The notes under the pieces: generated by a model | Databases searched by the model: none | Seen by the model: only the letters and a program-made list of their open reading frames with translations | Told to the model about the DNA's origin: nothing | Program-made: the position numbers and the translations under genes | Shown: in pieces, positions 8,409 through 16,946 of the stretch | How the letters are laid out: each line of letters begins with the position of its first letter | Numbering within the stretch: the first letter of the stretch is position 1 | From: CADEED01 sp041395625 | GTDB lineage: Bacteria; Pseudomonadota; Gammaproteobacteria; Steroidobacterales; Steroidobacteraceae | Direction of reading: 5' to 3' | Assembly (NCBI GenBank): GCA_041395625.1 | Contig: JAWLAE010000008.1 | Span: 1 to 64,000 of the forward strand | Length of the DNA stretch: 64,000 bases

Positions 8409-8710
8409 CCGGTATCGTTGCTCTCTATATCTTCATGCTGGCCGCCTTCACCGGCTACGAGATCATCGCGCGCGTGCCCGTGATCCTGCATACGCCGCTG
8501 ATGTCGGGCTCCAACTTCGTGCACGGCATCGTGCTGGTCGGCGCGATGGTCGCGCTCGGCAACGCTGACACCACACTCGAGAAAGTGATCGGTTTCGCAG
8601 GCGTATTGTTAGGTGCCGGCAACGCAGTCGGCGGCTATGTCGTCACGGAACGCATGCTCGAGATGTTCAAGGCGAGCGGCGCCAAGGCCAAACAGAAAGG
8701 GTCGCACTGA
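8405..8710 (+). CDS. pntAB: NAD(P) transhydrogenase subunit alpha, part 2 (PntAB)
   Basis: The 101-residue protein is the membrane portion of the alpha subunit. It has hydrophobic segments at about 3-20, 35-58 and 62-82 with the family sequence GYEIIARVPVILHTPLMSG followed by NFVHGIVLVGAM. It overlaps pntAA by 4 bases (ATGA) and its stop overlaps the pntB start by one base (TGATG), so the three genes form a translationally coupled operon. Together with PntB it builds the proton channel. The Lys-rich end (AKAKQKGSH) is cytoplasmic. Confidence 0.95.
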   Translation: MTGIVALYIFMLAAFTGYEIIARVPVILHTPLMSGSNFVHGIVLVGAMVALGNADTTLEKVIGFAGVLLGAGNAVGGYVVTERMLEMFKASGAKAKQKGSH

Positions 8711-10107
8711 TGTTCGACGGATTCGACCGCAGCTTCGTCATACAGGCGAGCTATTTCGTCACCGCCGTCCTGTTCATCATGGGCCTCAAGCGCATGAGCT
8801 CGCCGGTGACGGCGCGCAGCGGCATCCTGTGGGCCGGTGCTGGCATGCTCGTAGCCACACTGGTCACGTTCCTGTATCCGGGAATGTCCAATTACGAGCT
8901 GATCATCGCGGCCATCGTAGTTGGCTCGTTGTTGGCGTGGTGGAGCGGCAAGCGGGTCGCCATGACCGACATGCCGCAGATGATCGCGCTCTACAACGGC
9001 ATGGGCGGCGGCGCGGCGGCGGCCATTGCGGCGATCGAGCTCTACAAGCACTCGCAGGGTGAAGCCCACGCGCTCACTGTGTCGATCCTCGCAGTCATCG
9101 GCGGCATCATCGGCTCGGTCGCCTTCAGCGGCAGCCTGATCGCCTGGGCCAAGCTGGACGGCAAGCTCAACAAGACGCTGCGGTTCGGTGGCCAGAAGCT
9201 CCTCAACATGGCGCTGTTCGTCGGCGCGCTGGTGATCGGTGGCATGGTGGCGCTGCATCTGAACGCGTCGCCGCTGTTCGTCACCCTGATCTTCGTGCTG
9301 GCACTGGTGCTCGGCATCTCGATGACGCTACCGATCGGCGGCGCCGACATGCCGGTCGTCATCTCGCTCTACAACGCGCTCACCGGCCTCGCCGTCGCGT
9401 TCGAAGGCTTCGTGCTCGGCAACGCGGCGATGATCATCGCTGGCACGGTGGTCGGTTCGGCCGGCACCTTGCTCACGCAGCTGATGGCGAAGGCCATGAA
9501 CCGTTCGATCGGCAATGTGCTGTTCAGCAACTTCGGCGAATCGGGAGGCGCCGCCAGCGGCCCCGTGACCGGCTCGATGAAGCCGATCGAAGCCAGCGAC
9601 GTTGGCGTGATGATGGCGTTCGCCGAGAAGGTCATCGTCGTGCCTGGCTACGGCATGGCCGTAGCGCAGGCGCAGCACAAGGTCTGGGAAATGTGCCAGC
9701 TCCTGATCGAACGTGGCGTCACGGTGAAATTCGCCATCCACCCGGTAGCCGGGCGCATGCCGGGCCATATGAACGTGTTGTTAGCCGAAGCCGGCGTACC
9801 CTACGATCTGATCGCCGATCTGGATGAAATCAACGCCGAGTTCGAAACCGCCGACGTGGCGCTGATCATCGGCGCCAACGACGTCGTCAACCCGGTGGCG
9901 CGCACCGACAAGTCGAGCCCCATCTATGGCATGCCCATCTTGAACGCCGACAAGGCCAAGAACGTGATCGTCATCAAGCGCGGCCAGGGCGCTGGGTTCT
10001 CCGGCATCGAGAACGCGCTGTTCTTCCTCGACAACACACGCATGCTGTATGGCGACGGGCAGAAGGCGGCGGCAGAATTGATCGCTGCGGTCAAGGCGGT
10101 CGGTTAA
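8710..10107 (+). CDS. pntB: NAD(P) transhydrogenase subunit beta (PntB)
   Basis: The 465-residue subunit joins a polytopic membrane part (about residues 1-265, eight or so helices) to the NADP(H)-binding domain III (about 285-465). Recognisable domain III motifs are VIVVPGYGMAVAQAQH (NADP-binding GxGxxV type), IHPVAGRMPGHMNVLLAEA, IGANDVVNPVA and MPILNADKAKNVIVIKR. Length matches the family. It completes the transhydrogenase and supplies NADPH for biosynthesis and redox defence. A convergent DUF3106 gene ends 9 bases away; no clear terminator hairpin with a T-run is visible between them. Confidence 0.96.
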   Translation: MFDGFDRSFVIQASYFVTAVLFIMGLKRMSSPVTARSGILWAGAGMLVATLVTFLYPGMSNYELIIAAIVVGSLLAWWSGKRVAMTDMPQMIALYNGMGGGAAAAIAAIELYKHSQGEAHALTVSILAVIGGIIGSVAFSGSLIAWAKLDGKLNKTLRFGGQKLLNMALFVGALVIGGMVALHLNASPLFVTLIFVLALVLGISMTLPIGGADMPVVISLYNALTGLAVAFEGFVLGNAAMIIAGTVVGSAGTLLTQLMAKAMNRSIGNVLFSNFGESGGAASGPVTGSMKPIEASDVGVMMAFAEKVIVVPGYGMAVAQAQHKVWEMCQLLIERGVTVKFAIHPVAGRMPGHMNVLLAEAGVPYDLIADLDEINAEFETADVALIIGANDVVNPVARTDKSSPIYGMPILNADKAKNVIVIKRGQGAGFSGIENALFFLDNTRMLYGDGQKAAAELIAAVKAVG

Positions 10108-10116
10108 CGCAACCAG

Positions 10117-10677
10117 CTAGCCGGCGGGACGCGACCGCTGCAGCCTGCGCTGCTCCAGCCGCTGCCGGCGCAGTTCCAGCATCCGCTGGCGCTCCTCAGG
10201 CGTTGCTCGTTGCCAGCGCTCACGTAGCTTGCGCCGCTCTTCCGGCGGCAGCTCCTTGAACTGGCGGAAACTCTCACGCACCTGCTCGCGCTCTTCGGGC
10301 GACAGATTCTGAAATTGCTGCAGACGCTCCCGCGCCAGACGACGCCGCTCCGGCGGCAGATTCTGCCAACGCTCGAAGCGCTCACGAGCCGCGGCGCGCC
10401 GTTCCGGATCCATGGCCAGCCACCGCTCGGCGCCGCGCGCGAGCCGATTCTGTCGCATCGCGGGCAAACTGTCCCACTCGCCCTCGAAGCGCGCCAATGC
10501 CTCACGTTGCTCCGCGGACAACTGCGACCAGGGCAAAGGCTGCACGGCGGCTGGCGCTGCCGCGTTCGCAGTAGCGTTGCCGGTGTCGTTGCTTTGCGCA
10601 AGCGCGCCCGTCGCAAAACCGAACAGCAGCAATGCCAAGGCGATGCTGCGTACAGACTGGCTTCTCTTGTCATTCAT
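10117..10677 (-). CDS. Exported DUF3106-type protein, Arg/Glu-rich helical repeats
   Basis: The 186-residue protein has a signal peptide (cleavage near ALA-Q, residue 28) and a body made of recurrent about 18-23 residue units containing LPPERRR, LSPEERE, LPPEERRK and TPEERQRM, each with a W or F and dense Arg/Glu. This is the DUF3106 pattern. The product should be strongly basic, all-helical and periplasmic. It is the last gene of a four-gene unit with sigma factor, anti-sigma-like protein and a small acidic exported protein; its start overlaps the preceding stop by 8 bases. The repeated helices resemble periplasmic stress-sensor or chaperone-like proteins, but that role is only a guess. Confidence 0.8.
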   Translation of the reverse strand: MNDKRSQSVRSIALALLLFGFATGALAQSNDTGNATANAAAPAAVQPLPWSQLSAEQREALARFEGEWDSLPAMRQNRLARGAERWLAMDPERRAAARERFERWQNLPPERRRLARERLQQFQNLSPEEREQVRESFRQFKELPPEERRKLRERWQRATPEERQRMLELRRQRLEQRRLQRSRPAG

Positions 10678-10924
10678 CTTGCATCACCTTCTGCGACGGT
10701 TTTGCGGCCGCCGGCGCAGCTCTGCTGCCTCGTTTGACGATCCGATCGAGATCATTGTTGGCCAAGAACTCCAGGAACTCGGCATCCGGGAGCTCATCGA
10801 GATCGGCCAGGAACTCGAGCAGCGCGGCGTCCGGCGCGGTGGGACGGGGCAGCGGGTCTGCCCCATGCGCCATGGGGTGCGCGCAGAGCACAGCCACCAG
10901 GCCGAGCAACCCAGCATGCGGCAT
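10670..10924 (-). CDS. Small acidic exported protein of unknown function (84 aa)
   Basis: A short ORF with a signal peptide (hydrophobic LLGLVAVLCAHP, cleavage near HG-A) and a markedly acidic, leucine-rich centre (LLEFLADLDELPDAEFLEFL). I do not recognise the family. ATG 10924 is preferred; a TTG at 10933 overlapping the upstream stop (TTGA) is an alternative. It overlaps the DUF3106 gene by 8 bases and trails the anti-sigma-like gene by 5, so it is firmly inside the operon. The acidic motif echoes the acidic Leu-rich C-terminus of the preceding anti-sigma-like protein. It might bind the very basic DUF3106 product; inference from charge only. Confidence 0.65.
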   Translation of the reverse strand: MPHAGLLGLVAVLCAHPMAHGADPLPRPTAPDAALLEFLADLDELPDAEFLEFLANNDLDRIVKRGSRAAPAAAKPSQKVMQDE

Positions 10925-10929
10925 GCGCC

Positions 10930-11343
10930 TCAAGTCCCGAGCACCGCGCCGTCACCGGCAGCTTCGAGCGCTGCCCACTCGTAGAACTCCAGCTCATCTC
11001 CCGCCTCGGCCAGCTCCAGCACCTCGTTGTCAACTAACAACTCTAGCTCACCGTTGACGGCCAGCGGCAGCACCGACGGTGTCTGCATATCCGTCCGTGC
11101 CGCAAACAATACGGTACCGACGACGAGCGCGGCTGCGAGCGCACCGGCCGGTGCAAATGCACGCCAGCTCGCGAGCAGCCGAGGCTCGCGCCTCTTGGCC
11201 AAAGCAGCGTGGCGGGCCTGGTTGAGACGTGACAACGTGCGGCCATCGAGACGCGTGAGGCTCTCAGCGAGTACCTCGCGGCTGCGCGCCGCCAGTCGCT
11301 GGTCGCGCGCTTCGATGTTCGTGTCGTCCCGTTCGCCGCTCAC
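10930..11343 (-). CDS. Membrane protein, probable anti-sigma/DUF3619-like
   Basis: A 137-residue single-pass protein. The cytoplasmic N-terminus (about 1-62, basic, helical) resembles DUF3619 proteins that accompany this sigma factor type. One membrane helix follows (about 65-85, FAPAGALAAALVVGTVLFA), then a short acidic Leu-rich periplasmic tail (ELELLVDNEVLELAEAGDEL). The GTG at 11343 overlaps the sigma factor stop (GTGA), giving translational coupling; a GTG one codon earlier is possible. Its place directly after the sigma gene and its topology make an anti-sigma role likely, though no classical anti-sigma motif is present. Confidence 0.7.
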   Translation of the reverse strand: MSGERDDTNIEARDQRLAARSREVLAESLTRLDGRTLSRLNQARHAALAKRREPRLLASWRAFAPAGALAAALVVGTVLFAARTDMQTPSVLPLAVNGELELLVDNEVLELAEAGDELEFYEWAALEAAGDGAVLGT

Positions 11344-11873
11344 CACACATCTCCCAGTTGCGCTCGCAAGGATTGCAGCGCTCGAAAATAGTGCGTCTTC
11401 ACACTGCCTTCGGAGCAGCCCATTGCAACTGCGGTCGCCGCTACGTCCAGCGCCTCGAAATTGCGCAGCAGAAAGGCCTGCTGCTGACGCAGTGGCAAGG
11501 CCGCAATGGCCTGTTCCAGCACACCCATCGCCTCATCGATCTCGAGCTGATGTGGCGGCTGCGGATTTGGACTCTCGGCCAGCTCAACCGGGTCGATCTC
11601 GCCGTCGTCGTCCGCAGCACTGTTGCGCGGCAACCATGCCAGCACGCGACCGCGCACCGTACGTCGCCGCTGCATGTCGCGGACACCATTCGTGAGTATC
11701 CGGTAGAACAGCGGTCTCCATTCGTCTGCTGGGCGTGTGGCATACGACTGCACCAGTTTCAGCATCGCATCCTGCACGGCATCGAGTGCATCGGCCTCAT
11801 TGCGCAGACCGAGCTGAGCTATCCGGAAAGCCTTGCGCTCGACACTGGCCAGGAATGCCTCCAGGGCACGCAT
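11340..11873 (-). CDS. ECF-type RNA polymerase sigma factor
   Basis: The 177-residue sigma factor has region 2 (about 12-75: RNEADALDAVQDAMLKLVQSY then PLFYRILTNGVRDMQRR) and region 4 (about 120-170: LPLRQQQAFLLRNFEALDVAATAVAMG with a helix-turn-helix ending in KTHYFRALQSLRAQL). I chose ATG 11873, which gives the usual family N-terminus; an in-frame ATG at 11963 would add 30 low-complexity residues. Downstream genes encode an anti-sigma-like membrane protein, a small exported acidic protein and DUF3106, a conserved neighbourhood in beta- and gammaproteobacteria. Likely an envelope-stress regulon; no target promoter identified. Confidence 0.88.
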   Translation of the reverse strand: MRALEAFLASVERKAFRIAQLGLRNEADALDAVQDAMLKLVQSYATRPADEWRPLFYRILTNGVRDMQRRRTVRGRVLAWLPRNSAADDDGEIDPVELAESPNPQPPHQLEIDEAMGVLEQAIAALPLRQQQAFLLRNFEALDVAATAVAMGCSEGSVKTHYFRALQSLRAQLGDVW

Positions 11874-12210
11874 ATTGGTGTCGGCCGTACTCAGGTTTGC
11901 GCTCCGGCTCCGCCCGACTATGGGCGTGCTATAAACCGGAGCGAGCGTAGCAAAGGCGGTCATCTCGGGTATAACGCGGTTGCGATACGTCGGTTGACGC
12001 CGCCCCGCCGGATGCGTTGCCTCGCCGAATCAGGAACTTACGAACAATGCCGCACAACCGGTGTCACGAGTCTGTCATAAGCACCGGGCGGCAGCCCTTG
12101 CAAGAAACATAACTGATTGATTTGTATGAATTTGGCTAAGTTTGATTACGATTCAACCAGCCCTACTTGCATGGCCCGAAATACCGCAGAATTCGCCCTC
12201 GCGCCCGCAC
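11874..12210. other. Divergent intergenic region, AT-rich at its priA-proximal end
   Basis: No gene is supported here, apart from a possible 30-codon N-terminal extension of the sigma factor to 11963. The part from about 12107 to 12155 is conspicuously AT-rich for this genome and contains several TTGATT/TTTGAT strings, directly upstream of the DnaA-box cluster. Promoters for the sigma unit and priA should lie here, but no hexamer pair with good spacing was convincing. Confidence 0.5.
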
Positions 12211-12245
12211 TTGTCCACATAGTTATCCACAGGAGCTGTGGACAA
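12211..12245. promoter_or_regulatory. Cluster of three DnaA-box-like 9-mers in the priA leader
   Basis: Three 9-mers lie within 35 bases: TTGTCCACA at 12211-12219, TTATCCACA at 12223-12231 (the perfect E. coli consensus box) and TGTGGACAA at 12237-12245 (the inverse of the first). They are 3 and 5 bases apart, and the outer two form an inverted repeat around the consensus box. The cluster ends 17 bases before the GTG of priA, next to an AT-rich stretch. The likely meaning is DnaA control of priA; a DnaA-titrating or DnaA-reactivating site is possible. DnaA, dnaN and gidA are not nearby, so oriC is unlikely. Confidence 0.7.
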
Positions 12246-12262
12246 CGCCGGGCGAGACGACC

Positions 12263-14488
12263 GTGACCGACCAGCTCATCCTGCAAGTGGCGCTCGACGC
12301 GCCACTGCGGCAAGTGTTCGACTACCTGGCGCCGGCATCGGCCCGGTTCAGGCCGCAACCAGGCGTGCGAGTCCGCGTGCCATTCGGCCGCCGGCAGCTG
12401 GTGGGCGTGATCCTCGCGCTTGCCCACCAGTCCGACGTGCCGCAGGCAAAGCTCCGCCCGGCGCTCGAGATTCTGGATGCCGAGCCCGTCGTCGACGCCT
12501 CGTTGCGTCGGCTGCTCGAGTTTGCCGCCCGCTATTACCACCACCCGATCGGCGAGGTGGTAGCGGCGGCCCTGCCTAAGCTGGCTCGACAGGGCGCGAC
12601 GGCAGTGGAGCTGCTCGAGTGCTGGCACGCAACGCAGGCGGGACTCGAAGCGATCGCAGCTGGCGAGCCGAGGCGCGCGCCCAAACAGCGTGCGGTGCTC
12701 GAATTCGTCGCACAGCAGACCCGCATGTCCGGCACCAATGGCGCGACGGTCGAGCTGCTCAACGCCGCCGTGCCTGGGTGGCGCGACGCGGTACGCGCGC
12801 TGACGGCACGTGACTGGCTTGCGTCGGCCGAGCAGGAGCGTGCCGCAACGGACGCACGAGACGGCGCACTCATGCGTACCAACCGGCTCGACCCAACGGC
12901 CGAACAATTGGTGGCTATCCAGGCGATAGAAGCTGCGCTGGGACGGTACTCGGCTTTCCTGCTCCAAGGCATCACCGGCAGTGGCAAGACCGAGGTCTAT
13001 CTGCGCGTGATCGAAACGGCGTTGCGGGCCGGTCGTCGCGCGCTCGTCCTGGTGCCCGAGATCGGCCTGACCCCACAGCTGGTCGCACGCTTTACAGCTC
13101 GCTTCCATGTGTCACTCGCCGTGCTGCACTCCGGACTGACGGACACCGAACGCCTGGCTGCCTGGCGCGCCACGGTCGCCGGCGATGCGCGCATCGTGAT
13201 CGGTACACGCTCGGCGGTTTTCGCGCCCGTGTCGGACCTCGGCGTGCTGATCGTCGATGAAGAACACGACGCATCGTTCAAGCAGCAGGATACGGCTTTT
13301 CGTTACTCGGCACGGGATCTCGCCATCGTGCGCGCGCAGCAATCGGCAGTACCCATCGTGCTGGGTTCCGCCACGCCATCGATCGAATCGCTGCACAATG
13401 CGACGTTGGGTCGTTACACGGTCTTGTCGTTGCCTCGGCGCACCGGCCAGTCACTGCCACCACGCGCAGCCACTATCGATCTGCGCCAGCACGCAGTCCG
13501 TCAGGGCCTGTCGACACCGGCCGCCGAAGCGATCCGTCGACATCTGGCCAACGACGGGCAAGTGCTCGTGTTCATCAATCGCCGCGGTTATGCGCCCTCA
13601 CTGGTCTGTACCGCTTGCGGCTGGATGGCGCCTTGCAGCGACTGCGACGCGCGCCTGACGGTGCATCTCGGCGCTGCGCAACTGCGCTGTCACCACTGTG
13701 GCGCGCAAGCGCCGTTGCCCGAGCACTGCCTGCAATGCGGCTACGCCGTGCGACCCGTGGGCCAGGGAACCGAACGAGTCGAGGCGACGCTGGCCGAATG
13801 GTTCCCCGAGGTGCCGATCGCACGCCTCGATCGCGATGTCGTTAGGCGACGTGGTGACGCCGAGGACGTCATGACGCGAGTCGCGAGCGGCGAGGCTCGG
13901 ATCCTGGTGGGCACACAGATGGTCACCAAGGGTCATGATTTCCCGAACGTGACTCTAGTGGTCGTGCTGAATGCCGACCAGGGCTTGTTCAGCACCGACT
14001 TTCGCGCGCCCGAGAGATTGGCCCAGACTATCGTGCAAGTGGCGGGACGTGCCGGACGCGGCGAGAAGCCAGGCGAAGTACTGATCCAGTCTGAGTATCC
14101 AGAGCACCCGCTGCTGCAGAATCTGCTGCACGAAGGCTACGAGGGATTTGCGCGCCAGGCACTCGCGGAACGCGCGGCATCCGGCTGGCCACCCTTTGCG
14201 CGGCTGGCGGCCCTGCGTGCATCGGCGCCTGCGCTAGCCACAGCAGTGGCGTTCCTGCGGGACGCGCGCGTGGCGATCCAGCCACCGCCGGGACTGAAAC
14301 TACTCGGGCCCGTGCCGGCGGCGATGGCCAAGCGGGCCGCTCGTTACCACGCGCAATTGTTAGTTGAGTGCGCAGATCGCACGGCATTGCATCAGTTCAT
14401 CGACGCGTGGCTGCCACGCCTCGAATCCCTGACGACGCCGCGCGATCTGCGCTGGTCGCTCGATATCGACCCGCTGGAGCTCAGCTAG
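12263..14488 (+). CDS. priA: Primosomal replication restart helicase PriA
   Basis: The 741-residue superfamily 2 helicase restarts replication at abandoned forks. The N-terminal 3' DNA-binding domain starts at DQLILQVALDAPLRQVFDYL. The helicase core carries Walker A GITGSGKTEVY (about 235-245), the DEEHD box II and the GSATPS motif. Cys pairs CTACGW, CSDC, CHHC and CLQC form the two zinc sites. Motif GRAGRG lies near the C-terminal part of the helicase. GTG 12263 is preferred because it begins the conserved N-terminus; upstream in-frame codons from 12167 run through the DnaA-box cluster and look non-coding. The 3' end overlaps the convergent EF-hand gene by 8 bases. Confidence 0.95.
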   Translation: MTDQLILQVALDAPLRQVFDYLAPASARFRPQPGVRVRVPFGRRQLVGVILALAHQSDVPQAKLRPALEILDAEPVVDASLRRLLEFAARYYHHPIGEVVAAALPKLARQGATAVELLECWHATQAGLEAIAAGEPRRAPKQRAVLEFVAQQTRMSGTNGATVELLNAAVPGWRDAVRALTARDWLASAEQERAATDARDGALMRTNRLDPTAEQLVAIQAIEAALGRYSAFLLQGITGSGKTEVYLRVIETALRAGRRALVLVPEIGLTPQLVARFTARFHVSLAVLHSGLTDTERLAAWRATVAGDARIVIGTRSAVFAPVSDLGVLIVDEEHDASFKQQDTAFRYSARDLAIVRAQQSAVPIVLGSATPSIESLHNATLGRYTVLSLPRRTGQSLPPRAATIDLRQHAVRQGLSTPAAEAIRRHLANDGQVLVFINRRGYAPSLVCTACGWMAPCSDCDARLTVHLGAAQLRCHHCGAQAPLPEHCLQCGYAVRPVGQGTERVEATLAEWFPEVPIARLDRDVVRRRGDAEDVMTRVASGEARILVGTQMVTKGHDFPNVTLVVVLNADQGLFSTDFRAPERLAQTIVQVAGRAGRGEKPGEVLIQSEYPEHPLLQNLLHEGYEGFARQALAERAASGWPPFARLAALRASAPALATAVAFLRDARVAIQPPPGLKLLGPVPAAMAKRAARYHAQLLVECADRTALHQFIDAWLPRLESLTTPRDLRWSLDIDPLELS

Positions 14489-14990
14489 CGGGCTTGTCCT
14501 GCGAGCGATTGCGGCGCAGTTCCTGGTGGCGCTGTTTGGCGCCGGCCCGCATTTCCTCCCGGGTCAGATAGCCGTTCTTGTCGGCATCGAGCTCATTGAA
14601 ACGTTCGGCCATGCGCGGCATCTTGGCCTGTACTTCAGCGAGCGAGTACTGACCGTCACCATCGATATCGGCCTCGCGCAGGCGCTGCTCCATCCGCGCC
14701 TTACCCTCGGCCCGACGCGCCTCTCTGGCGGCCTTCGCCTCGTCCTGGGTGACGTAGCCGTCCTTGTCGGCATCCATCGCCTCGAAGCGCTGTTGCGCGC
14801 GATCATTGGTCGGCAGTTCAGCGCGCGACAACCGGCCGTCGCCGTCCTTGTCCAAGCGTTTGAACATCTCACCACGCTGCGGCGCGTGGTCGCGCTGCTG
14901 GCGCGCGCCGTCGGCCGCACTGGCCATCGTGGTCGTCGCAGCGAGGGCAACAGCCACGAGGGCAACTGGAAGTAACGTCGAACTCTTCAT
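14481..14990 (-). CDS. Exported EF-hand calcium-binding protein
   Basis: The 169-residue protein has a signal peptide (cleavage near ASA-A, residue 25) and four EF-hand loops: DKDGDGRLSRAE, DADKDGYVTQDE, DIDGDGQYSLAE and DADKNGYLTREE. All keep the acidic positions 1, 3, 5 and 12, so each could bind calcium. It is calmodulin-like in layout but periplasmic or secreted; such proteins are common in this part of the gammaproteobacteria. The C-terminus is basic (RHQELRRNRSQDKP). It is monocistronic, convergent with priA, and has no partner gene. Function beyond calcium binding is unknown. Confidence 0.9.
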   Translation of the reverse strand: MKSSTLLPVALVAVALAATTTMASAADGARQQRDHAPQRGEMFKRLDKDGDGRLSRAELPTNDRAQQRFEAMDADKDGYVTQDEAKAAREARRAEGKARMEQRLREADIDGDGQYSLAEVQAKMPRMAERFNELDADKNGYLTREEMRAGAKQRHQELRRNRSQDKPAS

Positions 14991-15136
14991 GTTTCACTCC
15001 TGAAAACTACAAATAGCATGCACCACGGCCTTCGAACGGCCGCTGCCTCACCGCACGGTACGCCCCTCTGCACCCGCTGACTTCCGGCCCGGCATCGGAC
15101 CAAACGGGCGACTCGCTATTCGGTTGACACGTTACA

Positions 15137-16930
15137 ATGGTCCGCTTCGACCACCCTAGCCGAAGCCCAATCTTGAAAGCCGAACTCGAGCACCTGCTGC
15201 GCCAGGCCCTTGCGAGCCTGGTGCCGAGTGTATTGCCAGACGCCCCCGATCCCGCCAGCATCGCTGTTGAGCGTACGCGTGACCCTGCCCATGGCGACTT
15301 CGCCACCAATGTGGCCCTGCGCCTGGCCAAGACCGCAGGCCGCAAGCCACGCGAGCTGGCGCAGGCCATTCTGGAAGCAATACCACCCAATGAACTCATT
15401 GCGGGCGCCGCAATCGCCGGCGCCGGCTTCATCAATTTTCGACTCGCGAAGCACACCTTCGCCGCGACCCTGCAGCGCATCCACGACGAGGGCGAACGCT
15501 TCGGGCGTGGTCGGGTCGGCGCAGGCACCAAGGTGCTGCTCGAGTTCGTGTCGGCCAATCCCACGGGCCCGATGCACGTCGGGCATGGCCGGCAGGCTGC
15601 CTACGGCGCCACGCTGGGTAATCTGCTGGTTGCCGCCGGCTTCGACGTGCAGCGCGAGTTCTATATCAATGATGCCGGCAGACAGATAGACATTCTCGCG
15701 GTCAGCGTCTATCTGCGTTATCTGGAGGCCAGCGGCGAAACGCTGACGTTTCCCGTCAACGGCTATCGCGCCGCGTACATCCTGCCCGTGGCCGCGGCCC
15801 TGCGCGCCGAGGTCGGCGACAGCTTGCGTCGCGCGAGTGCGGAGATGTATGCCGACGCGCCGCCGGATGCACCGGCTGGCGACAAGGACAAGCACATCGA
15901 CGCGCTGATCGGCAATGCGCGCCGCTTGTTAGGTGCGGCCGGATTCGAGCGGATCGTGACGTTTGCACGCGATCGGATGCTGGCGGAGATCCGCGACGAT
16001 CTGGATGGCTTCGGCGTGAGTTTCGATCGCTGGTATTCCGAGCGGGAACTCGAAACCAGCGGAGCGATCGATCGGGCTCTCAACAAGCTGCGCGACGAGA
16101 ACCGGGTCTATGAGAAAGACGGCGCCGAGTGGTTCCGCGCAGTGGAGTTCGGCGACGACGAAGACCGTGTCGTGGTGCGCGAGAACGGCCTCAAGACCTA
16201 TTTCGCGTCAGACATTGCCTATCATTACGACAAACGGCAGCGCGGCTTCGACAAACTGATCGATGTGCTGGGGGCGGATCATCACGGCTATGTCGCGCGG
16301 GTGCGCGGCGGTCTCGTCGCCCTGGGTGAGCCGGCCGACTGCCTCGAAGTGTGCTTGGTGCAGCTCGTCAGCCTGTTCCGCAACGGCGAAAAGCTGTCGA
16401 TGGGCAAACGCGAAGGCAACTTCGTCACGCTGCGACAACTGCGTGACGAGGTCGGCAACGATGCCTGCCGGTTGTTCTATCTGATGCGCAGCAACGATCA
16501 GCATCTCGATTTCGATCTCGAGCTCGCCAAGTCACGCTCGAACGAAAACCCCGTCTACTACATTCAGTACGCGCACGCGCGGGTCGCGAGCGTGCTGAAG
16601 CAACTCGAGTCGCGCGGCCTCAGGTTCGACCGCGCTCAGGGACTCGCCCATGCCGCGCGTCTCACCGGCGTGCACGAAGAGGCCGTGCTGACAGCGCTGT
16701 CGCGCTATCCCGAGGTGGTCGAACACGCTGCACTGGCGCGCGCCCCGCACGCCTTGGTGCACTACCTGCGAGAGCTCGCCAATTCTTTCCACACCTACTA
16801 CAACGCCGAGCAGTTCATCGTCGAGGATGCCGAACTGCGCAATGCGCGATTGGCGCTGGTGTTAGGCGTGCAGCAGGTCATTCGCAATGGTCTCGGCATA
16901 CTGGGTGTAGCCGCGCCCGAGACGATGTAG
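15137..16930 (+). CDS. argS: Arginyl-tRNA synthetase
   Basis: Class I aminoacyl-tRNA synthetase charging tRNA-Arg. The annotated start gives 597 residues. The N-terminal Add1-like domain is followed by the HIGH-type motif in GPMHVGHGRQAAYG (about 144-157), the KMSKS equivalent LSMGKREGN (about 420), and the DALR anticodon-binding domain at the C-terminus (PHALVHYLRELANSFHTYYN). The start is uncertain: ATG 15137 lies inside a TACAAT hexamer that looks like a -10 box (15133-15138), so the in-frame TTG at 15173, giving the common N-terminus KAELEHLLRQAL, may be the real start. A SPOR-domain gene follows by 16 bases, an arrangement known from other proteobacteria. Confidence 0.95.
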   Translation: MVRFDHPSRSPILKAELEHLLRQALASLVPSVLPDAPDPASIAVERTRDPAHGDFATNVALRLAKTAGRKPRELAQAILEAIPPNELIAGAAIAGAGFINFRLAKHTFAATLQRIHDEGERFGRGRVGAGTKVLLEFVSANPTGPMHVGHGRQAAYGATLGNLLVAAGFDVQREFYINDAGRQIDILAVSVYLRYLEASGETLTFPVNGYRAAYILPVAAALRAEVGDSLRRASAEMYADAPPDAPAGDKDKHIDALIGNARRLLGAAGFERIVTFARDRMLAEIRDDLDGFGVSFDRWYSERELETSGAIDRALNKLRDENRVYEKDGAEWFRAVEFGDDEDRVVVRENGLKTYFASDIAYHYDKRQRGFDKLIDVLGADHHGYVARVRGGLVALGEPADCLEVCLVQLVSLFRNGEKLSMGKREGNFVTLRQLRDEVGNDACRLFYLMRSNDQHLDFDLELAKSRSNENPVYYIQYAHARVASVLKQLESRGLRFDRAQGLAHAARLTGVHEEAVLTALSRYPEVVEHAALARAPHALVHYLRELANSFHTYYNAEQFIVEDAELRNARLALVLGVQQVIRNGLGILGVAAPETM

Positions 16931-16946
16931 ATAAGGACTGGCAGCG

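Noticed and set aside
12107..12262. Chromosomal origin (oriC)
   Set aside because: Although DnaA boxes and an AT-rich stretch are present, dnaA, dnaN, gidA, mioC and other oriC neighbours are absent, so regulatory use is more likely.
12146..13108. 320-codon minus-strand ORF inside priA
   Set aside because: Antisense of conserved PriA sequence, typical of long false ORFs in GC-rich DNA.
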